This document shows, piece by piece, positions 52,744 to 62,753 of a stretch of DNA of 64,000 nucleotides. A program made the translations under genes and the position numbers. The notes under the pieces are model-generated. The model searched no databases. It was not told the origin of the DNA and worked only from the letters and a program-made list of their open reading frames with translations. The DNA lies in the NCBI GenBank assembly GCA_022822665.1, contig JAJEAR010000064.1:124001-188000 (forward strand). Direction: 5' to 3'. The stretch comes from Alphaproteobacteria bacterium (lineage in GTDB: Bacteria; Pseudomonadota; Alphaproteobacteria; Thalassobaculales; Thalassobaculaceae). Numbering within the stretch: the first letter of the stretch is position 1; every line of letters starts with the position of its first letter.

Positions 52744-53931
52744 CTACTCCGGTTTCAGGCCCCGGACAGCGGCAACGGCGATGAAGAAAACGGCGACGAA
52801 AACCAGGAAGCCCATCATGCCGTGAGGTGACCAGATCCACATCGCCGCCCCGGTGAGCGCCGGCCCCGCGATGTTGGCGCACTCGAAGGTCATGATGAAG
52901 GCCGCGTTGGCGAGCGCCAGGTCCTCGCCCCGGAACCGGCCGCCCAGCATGGTGATCGCGATGGTGTAGAACCCGAAGATGGCACCACCCCAGACCGCCA
53001 GCAGGACCAGCAGGGTCGGACCGATCCCGACCAGCGGGCCGGCAAAGACCAGGATCATCATCAGCGGCGAGACAACGCCGATCACCGCGCAACCGATCAG
53101 CAGCAGGCGCTGGTTGAACCGGTCGGCCAGCCAGCCGACCGGGATCTGGAACAGCAGGTTGCCGGCAAGGAACGCGGTCAGGACCAGCACCGCGTCGGTC
53201 TGGCCCAGGCCACCGCGCAGTCCGTAGATCGGCAGGAATGTGAACGAACCGCCGGCATAGATACCGACCGCGATCATGGCCGCGAAAATGGTCGGCGCCC
53301 GGCGCATGAGGAAGAGCGGTGTCGCGATCTCGCGGCTGCGCATGGGAGGTGCGTAGCGCGCAACCGCCACCATGGGAGCGGCCGAGAACAGGATACCGGC
53401 GCCAAACAGGAGGTATGGCAGCCAGCCATCCACCCCGACCACGGCCAGCAGGACGGGGCCGACCGCGAACCCCGCGGCGACGGCGGTGACGTAGACCGCC
53501 ATGACCCGCCCGCGGTCACGGCTGGTGGAGATGGCGTTCATCCAGGTCTCGCTCACCACCCACTGGATCACCGTCCCGCCGGCCACCAGCGGCCGCAGCA
53601 GGAACCAGGCCCAGAGCGACTCGAAGACGCCGAGCAGCAGGAGCGCGACCGTCGACACCAGCAGGCCGCCGGTCACCGACGCCGCCATGCCGAAACGCTG
53701 AACGATGCGCGGGACGAACGGCGCCAGGGCGACGATGCCGAGCGAACCGGCGGCACTGTTGGCCCCGACGACGATCTCTTCGACACCCCGGCGCTCCAGC
53801 ACCAGGGTCAGGAACGGGATCACGCCGCCGATCGCGAGACCGATGGCAAACGAGCTCAGGTAGTTCGCGAGCAGCGCCGCCTCGCGCGGGCCCGGTGGCC
53901 ATCTCTCGCCCGGTCGACGTCCTTCGACCAT
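52744..53931 (-). CDS. MFS transporter (12 TM, YcaD/TetA-like)
   Basis: This 395-aa membrane protein has about 12 hydrophobic helices in two halves, starting with N-Y-L-S-S-F-A-I-G-L-A-I-G-G. The loop between helices 2 and 3 has V-P-R-I-V-Q-R-F-G-M, and the second-half equivalent reads G-W-L-A-D-R-F-N-Q-R. The ATG at 53931 has GAGGGG about 8 bases upstream and follows an Arg/Gly-rich open frame that is not coding. It is the first gene of the minus-strand hydantoin series, so uptake or export of a related compound is inferred. Confidence 0.85.
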   Translation of the reverse strand: MVEGRRPGERWPPGPREAALLANYLSSFAIGLAIGGVIPFLTLVLERRGVEEIVVGANSAAGSLGIVALAPFVPRIVQRFGMAASVTGGLLVSTVALLLLGVFESLWAWFLLRPLVAGGTVIQWVVSETWMNAISTSRDRGRVMAVYVTAVAAGFAVGPVLLAVVGVDGWLPYLLFGAGILFSAAPMVAVARYAPPMRSREIATPLFLMRRAPTIFAAMIAVGIYAGGSFTFLPIYGLRGGLGQTDAVLVLTAFLAGNLLFQIPVGWLADRFNQRLLLIGCAVIGVVSPLMMILVFAGPLVGIGPTLLVLLAVWGGAIFGFYTIAITMLGGRFRGEDLALANAAFIMTFECANIAGPALTGAAMWIWSPHGMMGFLVFVAVFFIAVAAVRGLKPE

Positions 53932-54165
53932 CACCAACCCCTCGCCACGCCGCCCGCACCCGGCGGGAAGCAGGATCTCGTGTCTAGTCTCACCGTGCGA
54001 ACCGGGCAACTGCCGCGGACCCCTGCCCGATGGCGCCGGGACAGGGAGACGCCGCTGCCTGTTGTGGGCGCATGGTGACAGGCGTAGGGTCGGCAATCAC
54101 GTACCCGCGGACCCGTCCTCGTGTCATGCTTGGGCGACCTTCCGCCAGGAAACGGAAAGAAGCCA

Positions 54166-55794
54166 ATGAAACAAAATCAGCGTGACCGACCGAAACACCT
54201 CCTCGCAGCGTCCGTGCTTGCCTTGGCTGTTGCGGCGGCACCGGCCCTTGCCGAGGACCAGCGCGCCTGCGGCAAGTACGGCGGAGTGCTCACCACCCAT
54301 GCGGGCGAGGACCTCGTCAACTTCGACTTTCACCAGCAGCCCACGGTGAGAACCCAGCAGCGTGTCGGTGGATCGTACAATCGCCTGTTCCGGTTTTCGT
54401 TCTACGAAAAGGGCAAGATCGTCAACGATCTCGCCGAGTCCTACTCGGTCAGCGATGACGGGCTCGTGTACACCATCAAGCTCAGGGACGGTGTGAAGTT
54501 CCATTGCGGCGACCTGGCCGAGGGACGTCCGGGCGCGTGCACCGATCTCGATGCCGCCGATGTGGTCTGGAGCATCGACAAGATCCGCAACAAGAACTTC
54601 AGCCGCCGCGCCGGCTACTTCACCGCCATCTCCGAACTCGAGGCGGTGGATCGGCTGACGGTGCGCATCACGCTCAGCCAGGCGGATGCCGGGCTCATCT
54701 CCAAGCTTGCCGTCGGCTGGGCCGGGATCTTCCCGAGCGAGCTCCCCTGGGACCGCCTGAAGGATACGGTCATCGGTACCGGCCCGTTCATCTGGAAGGA
54801 ATATGTCACCGGCGCCGGGTCGACCACGGTCCGCAACCCGGACTACTACCGCGAGGGGTATCCGTGCCTCGACGGGGTCCGCAACTTCGTCTTCAAGGAC
54901 CCGACCGTGGCACTGGCCAACCTGCGGGCCGAGAAGCTCGATATCAACTCCTTCATGCAGTACATCTACCCGGCCGATGCCAAGCTGCTGGCCGAAAAGC
55001 ACCCCGACATCAAGGTGTCACTGCCCGCCCGCCTGTGGTGGCACTCGATCGCCGGCAAGGTCGACGAGGCCCCGTGGAGTGACAAGCGGGTGCGCCAGGC
55101 CTTCAGTCTTGCCATCGACCGCCACAAGGCGATCGAGGTGCTGGGCGAGGGTGCCGGGGCCATCGGCGGATACATGCCGCCGTGGTCGAAGTGGAGCCTT
55201 CCTGCCGACGAGCTCGCCGAGCAGATCGGAACCGCGGACCCCGCGATGGTCGAGGCACGCCGGGAGAAGGCGCGGGCACTGCTCGCCGACGCCGGCTACG
55301 CGCCAGGCAGCCTCCAGCTCGGCTGGCTCACGCTCGACACCCCGGAATCGCTGCTCACACCGCAGTTCGTCCAGGAGCAGCTGCGCCTGATCGGCGTCGA
55401 GATCAACCTCGAGGTTTCCGACCGGGGCACGTTTACCCAGCGCCGCGACTCGGGTGACTTCCAGTTGATCACCACCAGCAACGCTGCCGGTGTCCTTGAT
55501 CCCAGTATCTTCTACGCCGACTACCTGATCTGCGGAGCGAGTTCGAATGAGTCCGGCTGGTGCAATCCCGAGTTCGACGCCCTCTATGCAAGGCAGCTGT
55601 CGGCCCGCTCGGACGAGGAACGGGTCCCGGTGGTCCACGAGATGGAACGGATGCTCTTTGACGAACTGCCGCAGGTTCAGGTCCGGTGGATCGCCGAGGG
55701 CATGGCCTGGCAGCCCTGGGTCATGAACTGGGAGGACGTCGATCCCGGATACTACAACAACGTGACCCTCGAAGAAGTCTGGCTCGACAAGTAA
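54166..55794 (+). CDS. Peptide/opine-type ABC transporter substrate-binding protein (SBP family 5)
   Basis: This 542-aa periplasmic protein has a signal peptide (about 1-29, A-A-A-P-A-L-A), D-L-A-E-S-Y-S-V-S-D-D-G-L-V-Y-T-I-K-L-R-D-G-V-K-F, and K-R-V-R-Q-A-F-S-L-A-I-D-R. These are typical of DppA/OppA-like receptors. It starts the plus-strand half of the importer. The ligand (dipeptide, opine, nickel complex or similar) cannot be read. There is a 22-bp gap to the first permease. Confidence 0.92.
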   Translation: MKQNQRDRPKHLLAASVLALAVAAAPALAEDQRACGKYGGVLTTHAGEDLVNFDFHQQPTVRTQQRVGGSYNRLFRFSFYEKGKIVNDLAESYSVSDDGLVYTIKLRDGVKFHCGDLAEGRPGACTDLDAADVVWSIDKIRNKNFSRRAGYFTAISELEAVDRLTVRITLSQADAGLISKLAVGWAGIFPSELPWDRLKDTVIGTGPFIWKEYVTGAGSTTVRNPDYYREGYPCLDGVRNFVFKDPTVALANLRAEKLDINSFMQYIYPADAKLLAEKHPDIKVSLPARLWWHSIAGKVDEAPWSDKRVRQAFSLAIDRHKAIEVLGEGAGAIGGYMPPWSKWSLPADELAEQIGTADPAMVEARREKARALLADAGYAPGSLQLGWLTLDTPESLLTPQFVQEQLRLIGVEINLEVSDRGTFTQRRDSGDFQLITTSNAAGVLDPSIFYADYLICGASSNESGWCNPEFDALYARQLSARSDEERVPVVHEMERMLFDELPQVQVRWIAEGMAWQPWVMNWEDVDPGYYNNVTLEEVWLDK

Positions 55795-55816
55795 CCGGAC
55801 CGGTTGCCGCCGTCCA

Positions 55817-56956
55817 ATGTGGGTCTACATCATCAAGCGGCTATTGCTCGGGGTCGTCACCATCTACGGGGTGGCGACCCTGGTCTTTTTCCTGATGCGC
55901 GTGGTCCCCGGCGACCCGGCACTGATCGCGCTGTCGGAACCGGGACGCGACGCCCGGGTCTCGGAGCAGATGGTCGATGCGATGCGGGTGAGGCTCGGCT
56001 TCGCAAGGGTCGAGGTCGGGCTGAACCGCGACGCGTTCGAAAACCGGTCCGGGCTCGACGAACTCGAGGCGGCACTGCAGGCGCTTGACGGCGAGGCGGT
56101 GCTGAACAGCGTCAATTCCGGGGCGCCCCTGAACGTCGGCGGTACGATCCTGAAGCCGAAACAGGTTCGCGCCACGGTCCACCGGATCCCGCTGCTGACG
56201 CAGTACCTGGAATGGATGTGGAACTCTACCAGGTTCGAGTTCGGCAACTCGCTGAAGGTCAACCGGCCGGTGGTCGACGAGTGGATGCGCTTCTTTCCCG
56301 TCACCGCGAGCATCGTCATCCTGGCGGCCGGGATGACGCTGATTGCCGGACTGCCGATCGGCATCATCTCGGCCATCCGCCAGGACAGGTTCGCCGATTA
56401 CCTCGGCAGGATCGTGTCGATCGCCGGGCTCTCGCTGCCGTCGTTCTGGGTTGCCCTTCTCATCATCCTGGGCATGGTGATCTGGTTCGGGTGGCTGCCG
56501 CCGCTTGAGTACGTGCCGGTATGGGAAGCGCCGCTGCAGAGCCTGCAACAAATGTTCTTCCCCGCCTTCGCCGTCGCCTTTGCCCAGATCGGAGTGATCG
56601 CGCGCATGACCCGGTCATCCATGCTCGAAGTGCTGCGCGAGGACTACGTCACCACCGCCTGGTCCAAGGGACTGGCCGAGTCCACCGTCGTCACCCGCCA
56701 CGCACTGAAGAACGCCTTCCTTCCGGTCCTGACCGTGTTCGGCCTGCAGTTCGGTTTCGCGATCGGCGGGCTCGTCGTAGTGGAACGGGCGTTCAACCTG
56801 CCGGGGCTCGGGAACTTCCTCGTGGATTCGGTGGTTTTCCGTGACTACAACTCCATTCAGGCCACGCTGTTCGCGACCGCGATCTTCGTGACCGCCGCGA
56901 ACCTGCTCGTCGATCTTGCCTATGCCTGGTTCAACCCCCGCATACGCTACACATAG
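55817..56956 (+). CDS. ABC transporter permease, DppB type, with a large first periplasmic loop
   Basis: This 379-aa permease has TM1 at about 10-30 (with the usual R-V-V-P-G-D-P-A after it), TM2 at about 158-180 and the remaining helices to residue 375. The EAA loop is in A-R-M-T-R-S-S-M-L-E-V-L-R-E-D-Y-V. DppB-like proteins are normally about 310-340 aa; here about 60 extra residues sit between R-L-G-F (59-62) and L-L-T-Q-Y-L-E-W (126-133). The insert probably faces the binding protein. The 3' end overlaps the next permease by about 35 bp. Confidence 0.9.
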   Translation: MWVYIIKRLLLGVVTIYGVATLVFFLMRVVPGDPALIALSEPGRDARVSEQMVDAMRVRLGFARVEVGLNRDAFENRSGLDELEAALQALDGEAVLNSVNSGAPLNVGGTILKPKQVRATVHRIPLLTQYLEWMWNSTRFEFGNSLKVNRPVVDEWMRFFPVTASIVILAAGMTLIAGLPIGIISAIRQDRFADYLGRIVSIAGLSLPSFWVALLIILGMVIWFGWLPPLEYVPVWEAPLQSLQQMFFPAFAVAFAQIGVIARMTRSSMLEVLREDYVTTAWSKGLAESTVVTRHALKNAFLPVLTVFGLQFGFAIGGLVVVERAFNLPGLGNFLVDSVVFRDYNSIQATLFATAIFVTAANLLVDLAYAWFNPRIRYT

Positions 56957-57830
56957 AAGCTGGGGCGAGCGGCTCCGGCTCTTCGGCCCGGCCCTGGTCC
57001 GGTTCGTGCGGTCCAAGCCGCTCGGCGCGGTGGGCGGTCTCATCGTCATCGTGATGTTCCTGGTCGCGGTGTTCGCGCCCTGGCTCGCACCCTACTCGCC
57101 GGAAGAGTTCATCGACGGCGGTTCGGCGCGGCTCCATCCCCCGTCCTGGGACTATCCGATGGGAACCGACAACCTCGGGCGCGACATCCTGAGCCGGGTG
57201 ATCTACGGCGCCCAGCTCTCCATGCTCGTCGGACTGCTCTCCACCCTGTTCGGAACCGGGCTCGGGGCGCTCGTCGCACTGTTCTCGACCTACGCCGGCG
57301 GCCGCTGGGACCTGATCGTCCAGCGATTGATGGACATCCTGTGGTCATTCCCGTCGCTGATCATCGCGGTGGTCATCATCGCGGTCCTCGGGCGCAGCAC
57401 CTCGAACCTGGTCGTTGCCATCGGCATAGTGGTCATCCCGAGCACGGCTCGCGTGGTTCGTTCCACGGTGCTTGCAGTCAAGGAAACCGAGTACGTCCAG
57501 GCTGCGCGCGCCGCCGGCGCCAGCCACCTGCGGATCATATTCCGGCACGTGGCCCCGAACTGCGTCGCCCCCTACATCGTGATCGCAACCGCCAGTCTCG
57601 GCGGTGCCATCATCACCGAGGCCTCGCTCAGCTTTCTCGGTCTCGGGGTCCCGCCCCCGGCGCCTTCGTGGGGCCGTGACCTGTTCGGCTCGGCGCAGAA
57701 ATTCGCCGAACTCGCCCCGTGGATGCCGATCATGCCCGGGATTGCGATCAGCGTGACCGTCTACGGGTTCAACCTGTTCGGTGACGCGATCAGGGACCTG
57801 CTGGATCCCCGGCTGCGCGGCTCGCGCTGA
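56922..57830 (+). CDS. ABC transporter permease, DppC type
   Basis: This 302-aa permease has the DppC features: an N-terminal cytoplasmic segment, TM1 ([21 protein letters not shown]), [19 protein letters not shown], and the EAA loop [10 protein letters not shown]. The ATG at 56922 is taken; a TTG two codons earlier is also possible. It converges with the ATPase gene on the other strand, and their 3' ends overlap by 41 bp. Confidence 0.9.
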   Translation: MPGSTPAYATHRSWGERLRLFGPALVRFVRSKPLGAVGGLIVIVMFLVAVFAPWLAPYSPEEFIDGGSARLHPPSWDYPMGTDNLGRDILSRVIYGAQLSMLVGLLSTLFGTGLGALVALFSTYAGGRWDLIVQRLMDILWSFPSLIIAVVIIAVLGRSTSNLVVAIGIVVIPSTARVVRSTVLAVKETEYVQAARAAGASHLRIIFRHVAPNCVAPYIVIATASLGGAIITEASLSFLGLGVPPPAPSWGRDLFGSAQKFAELAPWMPIMPGIAISVTVYGFNLFGDAIRDLLDPRLRGSR

Positions 57831-58869
57831 CCCCGGCACCCGAACTCCCCGGTACCGGGTCAACGGAAGGCAACGGGTGCACCGGCCCTGCGTCGTGGAG
57901 GTGACAGCTGACCCAGTGATCACCGCCGACCTGGTGAAGAACCGGCTGTTCCTCGCGGCAGCGACGCATCGCGTAGGGGCACCGGGTGTGGAAGTGACAC
58001 CCGGACGGCGGAGTGACGGGGCTCGGCACGTCACCGCTCAGCAGCAGGCGCTGGCGTGACCGGTTCTTCGGATTGGCGATCGGCACCGCGCTCAGCAACG
58101 CGACGGTGTAGGGGTGCAGCGGGGTGTCGAACAAGTCGTCGGTCCCCGCCAGCTCCACGATCCGCCCCAGGTACATCACGGCAATGCGGTGGCTGATGTG
58201 TTCCACCACCGTGAGGTCATGGGCGATGAACAGGTAGGACAGGTCGAGATCGTCCTGCAGTTCGGTCAGCAGGTTGATCACCTGTGCCTGGATGGAAACG
58301 TCAAGGGCCGAGACTGGCTCGTCTCCAATGATCAGCTGGGGATCGGCGGCAAGGGCGCGCGCGATCCCGATGCGCTGGCGCTGACCGCCGGAGAACTCGT
58401 GCGGAAACGCCTTCATCTGGTGCGGCTGCAGGCCCACCCGCTCGAAGAGCATCGCCACCCGCTCGTGGCTTTCCGCCGCTTCGCTGATACCGTGGATGGT
58501 GAGCGGTTCGCGCACGATCTCCCCGGCCGACATCCTTGGATTGAGGGATGAATACGGGTCCTGGAAGATGATCTGCATCTGGCGGCGCACCGGGCGCATC
58601 TCCCCGCTGCCGAACCGGGTGATGTCCCGTCCGTTCAGACGGATGCTGCCTGATGTCGGCTCGATCAGCTTCAGGATGGTCTTGCCGGCAGTCGACTTGC
58701 CGCAGCCGCTCTCTCCCACCAGCCCCAGGGTCTCGCCGCGGCGGATGGCGAAGGAGATTCCGTCGACTGCATGAACATGGCCGACAACACGGCTGAACAG
58801 CCCGGCATGGATCGGGAATCTCTTGGTCAGGTTCTCGACCTCGAGGACGGGTGGCGCCGGCTCCGACAT
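57790..58869 (-). CDS. Oligopeptide-type ABC transporter ATP-binding protein, DppF/OppF type
   Basis: This 359-aa ATPase has Walker [10 protein letters not shown], the Q-loop, signature [15 protein letters not shown], Walker [13 protein letters not shown] and the OppF-type C-terminal Cys block [10 protein letters not shown] near 290. The last ~30 residues are Pro/Ser/Gly/Ala-rich and overlap the end of the DppC gene on the other strand. It lies 3 bp after the DppD-type gene. With SBP, two permeases and DppD it completes one importer. Confidence 0.93.
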   Translation of the reverse strand: MSEPAPPVLEVENLTKRFPIHAGLFSRVVGHVHAVDGISFAIRRGETLGLVGESGCGKSTAGKTILKLIEPTSGSIRLNGRDITRFGSGEMRPVRRQMQIIFQDPYSSLNPRMSAGEIVREPLTIHGISEAAESHERVAMLFERVGLQPHQMKAFPHEFSGGQRQRIGIARALAADPQLIIGDEPVSALDVSIQAQVINLLTELQDDLDLSYLFIAHDLTVVEHISHRIAVMYLGRIVELAGTDDLFDTPLHPYTVALLSAVPIANPKNRSRQRLLLSGDVPSPVTPPSGCHFHTRCPYAMRRCREEQPVLHQVGGDHWVSCHLHDAGPVHPLPSVDPVPGSSGAGVSASRAAGDPAGP

Positions 58870-58872
58870 CTC

Positions 58873-59928
58873 TCAGGTCTCCTGTACCGGCACCGACGAG
58901 TGGTTCCAGCAGGCCGTCCAGTGACCCGGGCCGACCGCCTCGAGTTCAGGTCGTTCCCGCTCGCACCGTCGGGTTGCAAGCGGACACCGTGGCTGGAAGG
59001 CGCATCCGGCCGGCAGGTCCAGCAGCGACGGAACGATCCCGGTAATCTCGTTCAGGTGGCGGCGGGGCCGTCCGGCGGTCCGGCGCGTCCCGGCCGCCCG
59101 GGCCCGTCTCGGAATCGAGTCGAGCAGGCCCGCGGTGTAGGGGTGCCGGGGTTCGGCGAACAGGGTCTCGACATCCGCTTCCTCGACCTTTCGGCCCGCA
59201 TACATCACCACCACCCGGTCGGCGTTCTCCGCCACCACCCCCATGTCATGGGTGATGAGCAGGATGGCGGTACCGAGCCGTTGCTGCAATTCCTGCATCA
59301 GGGCCAGGATCTGGGCCTGGATGGTAACATCGAGCGCGGTTGTCGGCTCGTCGGCAATCAGCAGCTGCGGGTTGCACGACAGCGCCATCGCGATCATGAC
59401 ACGCTGGCGCATTCCGCCGGACAGCTGGTGCGGAAAGTCGTTGACGCGCGTTGCCGATTCGGGAATGTGCACGAGTTCCAGGAACTCGACCGCCCGGGCC
59501 ATCGCCTGGGACCGCGTCAGACCCTGGTGCAGCATCAGGGTCTCGCTGACCTGTGCACCGACGGTCAGCACCGGGTTCAGCGAACTCATCGGTTCCTGGA
59601 AGATCATGGAGATATCGTTGCCGCGCACGGACTGGATCTCGCGTGCGGACAGTTCCAGCAGGTTGCGACCCCGAAACCGCACCGCACCGCCCACGATGCG
59701 ACCGGGCGGCGAGCGCACCAGCCGCAGGATCGAAAGGGCGGTGACCGACTTGCCGCAGCCGGATTCGCCGACCACAGCAAGGGTCTCGCCCTCCCTGATC
59801 CGGTAGGAAACCCGGTCCACCGCGCGGACAACGCCCGAGTCGGTGAAGAAGTGGGTTTCCAGACCGTCGATCTCGAGCAGGGTTGCGGGCGCATCCGCAT
59901 CCCGGTCGGCGGCCGCAGTCCGGATCAT
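58873..59928 (-). CDS. Oligopeptide-type ABC transporter ATP-binding protein, DppD/OppD type
   Basis: This 351-aa ATPase has Walker [10 protein letters not shown], signature [15 protein letters not shown], Walker [13 protein letters not shown] and the C-terminal [10 protein letters not shown]. The ATG at 59928 overlaps the aminotransferase stop by 4 bp. The frame upstream, inside the aminotransferase gene, is not part of it. Together with DppF it drives the importer encoded from the opposite direction. Confidence 0.93.
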   Translation of the reverse strand: MIRTAAADRDADAPATLLEIDGLETHFFTDSGVVRAVDRVSYRIREGETLAVVGESGCGKSVTALSILRLVRSPPGRIVGGAVRFRGRNLLELSAREIQSVRGNDISMIFQEPMSSLNPVLTVGAQVSETLMLHQGLTRSQAMARAVEFLELVHIPESATRVNDFPHQLSGGMRQRVMIAMALSCNPQLLIADEPTTALDVTIQAQILALMQELQQRLGTAILLITHDMGVVAENADRVVVMYAGRKVEEADVETLFAEPRHPYTAGLLDSIPRRARAAGTRRTAGRPRRHLNEITGIVPSLLDLPAGCAFQPRCPLATRRCERERPELEAVGPGHWTACWNHSSVPVQET

Positions 59929-61313
59929 CCCTCTGCGAGTTCCTTCTCCAGCGAGCCGATCACGCCCCCGAGGCGGTCCACCGCCTCGTCGATCTCTTCG
60001 CGCGTGATGCACAGCGGCGGCGCGACCGGGATGACGTTGCTGGCCCGGCCGAGCAGGCGGTGCTCGCGCATGAGCCGGTTGGCGCGCCCGGCAAGATCGG
60101 CCTCCTTCGGGAACCGCGCCCGGGTCTGCCTGTCCTGCACCAGTTCCACGGCGCAGAGCAGTCCCAGGCCACCCCGCACCTCGCCGACGATGCGGAACCG
60201 GTCAAGTTCCCGCATGCGCTCCAGCAGGTAGTCCCCCATCTCGCGCGAACGTTCCGCCAGGCCCTCGCTCTCCATGATGTCGAGGTTGGCAAGTGCGGCA
60301 GCGCAGGAGGCGGGGTTGCCGCCGAAGGTCAGCAGGTGCTGGAACGCCTCCTCGCCGGACCCGAACCGGCCGGCCACCCTGCCGGTGGCAACGGCCGCCC
60401 CGATCGGCAGGTAGCCGCTGGTCAGCGCCTTGGCGACGGTGAAGATATCCGGCTTCACGCCCCAGTGTTCCATCGCGAACATGCGGCCGGTGCGGCAGAA
60501 CCCGGTAATGACCTCGTCGGCAATCAGCAGCACGCCGTGCCGGTCGCAGATCTCGCGCACCGCCGGCCAGTACCCGGGATCCGGCACGTGGATGCCGGAC
60601 GCCGCGGAAATCGGTTCGCCGATGAACGCCGCCACTGTCGACGGACCCTCGTGCAGGATCGCCCGCTCGACGTCCCGGGCACATTCGAGCGTGCAGCCGG
60701 AAGCCGACGACCTGCACAGGTGACAGTGAAACGGGGCCGGCTGGTCGACGTGGATGTTGCCGGGAACGAGCGGCCCGAAGTGTTTCGGAACGCTGCCGCC
60801 GCCAGGTCCGCCGCGTCCGAGACTGGTACAGGCGAGTGTTGCCCCGTGATAGGACCCGCGTCGTGACAGGATCTTCCAGCGGGAAGGCTCCCCGTTCAGG
60901 TGATGGTAGTTGCGGGCGAGCTTGAGCGCGGTCTCGTTTGCTTCCGATCCGCCGCTCGTGAAGTAGACCCGCGCCGCCGGATCCTGGCTGAGTGCCGCGA
61001 TCCGCCGCGACAGGGCGGCGGTCACCGGGCTGACGGTATCGTGGGGCGAGAAGCTGAGTTCCAGCATCTGGCGGTAGACGGCGTCGGCGATTTCCCGGCG
61101 CCCGTGCCCGATGTTGACCAGCCACAGGCCGGAGAGGGTATCGAACCATCGTTCCCCGTTGCCGTCGATGACCCAGACCCCGTCACCGCGGGTGACCACC
61201 TGGACCCCGGTGTCGCCGCCGACATTTCCGTGGGCAAGGCCATGCGGCCAGAAATGCTCCCGGGCATCGGTTTGTGCCTGTTCGAGGTCCGGTGCATTGG
61301 CAAGTTCGTTCAT
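59925..61313 (-). CDS. Class III PLP-dependent aminotransferase
   Basis: This 462-aa enzyme is an omega-amino acid/pyruvate or beta-alanine-type aminotransferase by pattern. It has [36 protein letters not shown] and the PLP Lys in [11 protein letters not shown]. It starts at ATG 61313 or at GTG 61325, where AGGA is better spaced. The three minus genes aminotransferase-DppD-DppF look like one transcript, so imported compounds are probably amines or amino acids. The broken IS630 copy sits less than 100 bp upstream and may have replaced its promoter. Confidence 0.9.
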   Translation of the reverse strand: MNELANAPDLEQAQTDAREHFWPHGLAHGNVGGDTGVQVVTRGDGVWVIDGNGERWFDTLSGLWLVNIGHGRREIADAVYRQMLELSFSPHDTVSPVTAALSRRIAALSQDPAARVYFTSGGSEANETALKLARNYHHLNGEPSRWKILSRRGSYHGATLACTSLGRGGPGGGSVPKHFGPLVPGNIHVDQPAPFHCHLCRSSASGCTLECARDVERAILHEGPSTVAAFIGEPISAASGIHVPDPGYWPAVREICDRHGVLLIADEVITGFCRTGRMFAMEHWGVKPDIFTVAKALTSGYLPIGAAVATGRVAGRFGSGEEAFQHLLTFGGNPASCAAALANLDIMESEGLAERSREMGDYLLERMRELDRFRIVGEVRGGLGLLCAVELVQDRQTRARFPKEADLAGRANRLMREHRLLGRASNVIPVAPPLCITREEIDEAVDRLGGVIGSLEKELAEG

Positions 61314-61401
61314 GGTCTCACTCACTCCCTGTCCTGGTTGTGGAACCGCACGCCGGACGGTACCCGAGGTTTACGGCGGCACCCGGTACTGATCGAGACT
61401 A

Positions 61402-62360
61402 GAGCAGATTCCATTCGGTTTGAACCATATCCGGCGTGGCGGCAGTAGTTGGCGCACTCGTCGGGTTCGAAGCTCTGCAACAGGACACCGATGGCGGCCC
61501 ACAGGGTGCTGACAGTGCGGGCGGCCGCCTTTCGCAGCAACTCCTTGAGCCTGGCGAAGAGCTGCTCGATCGGGTTCAGGTCAGGGGAGTACGGCGGCAG
61601 ATAGACAAGCTCGGCGCCCTGCGCCTCGATGGCGTGGCGGATGCCACAGACATTGTGCGCCGGGAGGTTGTCCATGATCGCGACGTCGCCCGGCTCAAGC
61701 GTCGGCGCCAACATCTGCTCGACATGGGCCCGGAACACTTCCCCGTTCATCGGGCTGTCCAGCACCAGGGGCGCGACCACCCACGACTGGCGCAACCCGG
61801 CCACGAAGGTGGTCGTCTTCCAATGGCCGTGCGGCATCGCGCTGACCAGCCGTTCGCCCAGCGGCGCCCGGCCCTCCGGGGCCTCGCCATCGAGGTCGAG
61901 CCCCGGGTCTCGTCAAGGAAGACCAGCCGCTCAGGCGTGAACCGGTGCTGCTCCTGCCGCCAGCGTTGACGCTGCGCCGCCACGTCCGGCCGCGCCTGTT
62001 CGGCCGCGTGCGCGGTTTCTTTTGCTGATTCCAAGACGGCGGAACAACCGCCAGATCGACACAAGGCTCGACGCCGCCCCGGCCGGGCCCAGTGCCGCGC
62101 AGATCTCGTCCAGCGTCAGGTCCGGCTTTTCCTCCGGCAACGCCAGGATGCGCCGCCCGTGCGCCTCCGTCGAACCCGAACGACGGTCCCCGCCCATCGG
62201 CGGTGGCGTCACGCTACCGGTCCGCCGCCACCGCTGATGAATCTTGCTGACTGAACTCGGGCTCACCCCGAACTGCTCACCCACGGCGCGGATCGTGCCG
62301 CCCGCTTCCGCCGCCTCCACCACCCAATATCCATAAACGGATGATTCATAAGGAAAATTC
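61402..62360 (-). mobile_element. IS630-family insertion sequence, degenerate
   Basis: The element is defined by the broken transposase. Possible ends are TA dinucleotides at 61400-61401 (followed by GAGCAGATTCC) and 62361-62362. The inward sequences TAGAGCAGATTCC and TAGAATTTTCC are weakly alike, as diverged inverted repeats of a TA-targeting IS630 element would be. Length of about 960 bp is near the usual 1.0-1.2 kb. The exact ends are an inference. Confidence 0.55.
61405..62323 (-). pseudogene. IS630-family transposase with two frameshifts
   Basis: Three minus-strand frames together make an IS630 transposase. The first (62323-61931) carries the helix-turn-helix part: E-A-G-G-T-I-R-A-V-G-E-Q-F-G-V-S, R-L-F-R-R-L-G-I-S. 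The second (about 62030-61870) reads H-A-A-E-Q-A-R-P-D-V-A-A-Q-R and the first catalytic Asp in L-V-F-L-D-E-T. The third (about 61870-61410) has I-M-D-N-L-P-A-H and L-P-P-Y-S-P-D-L-N-P-I-E-Q. The first shift (near 62020, at CAAAAGAAA) is +1, not the -1 of programmed shifting, and a second shift follows, so the gene is judged dead. Confidence 0.75.
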
Positions 62361-62362
62361 TA

Positions 62363-62753
62363 GATAAAGCGATTTCGGTTATCACCAAAAAATACCACTT
62401 CCAGAATCGGCCTCACTCTATCGGCGAGCCCATCGAGTTCGGCGCGCAGTCGTCGCATCGTTCGGTGGTAGTAAACGTTCCGTCAGGCCGCCCACGCGGC
62501 CTGAGAAGCGGCGTGAGGCCGGCGGGAGCCCGCGATAGGGATCGAGGCCCGCAAGGGCCGAGACCCGGCTCCGCCGGGGCTCGGTGCGACAGCACGAGAG
62601 CCCGGCCCCGAAGGGGTATCGCCCGGAAAGAAACCATGAGAAGCCATGAAGGGATCACAGCCGGAGCTGCGCCCGGGAGCCGATGCGGACAAGCTCCGGC
62701 GCGCCGGACCTGCGCTTGCGGTACATGTTCCTGCTGGCGCCGACAACGGTTCG
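62363..62753. other. GC-rich hairpin-rich stretch between the IS element and the AbiE-like genes
   Basis: No gene is supported. Several short hairpins are visible: AGGCCGC/GCGGCCT (about 62490-62510), GGCCC-GCAA-GGGCC (about 62547-62560), CCCGGC-TCC-GCCGGG (about 62566-62580) and CGGCCCC-GAA-GGGG (about 62603-62620). Repeated small stems in a row suggest a structured RNA or a mobile-element remnant. The plus-strand frame through it is Arg/Gly/Pro-rich and looks non-coding. Confidence 0.35.

Noticed and set aside
62010..62030. Programmed frameshift in the IS630 transposase
   Set aside because: The shift needed at CAAAAGAAA is +1 and a second shift is needed downstream, so decay is the simpler explanation.
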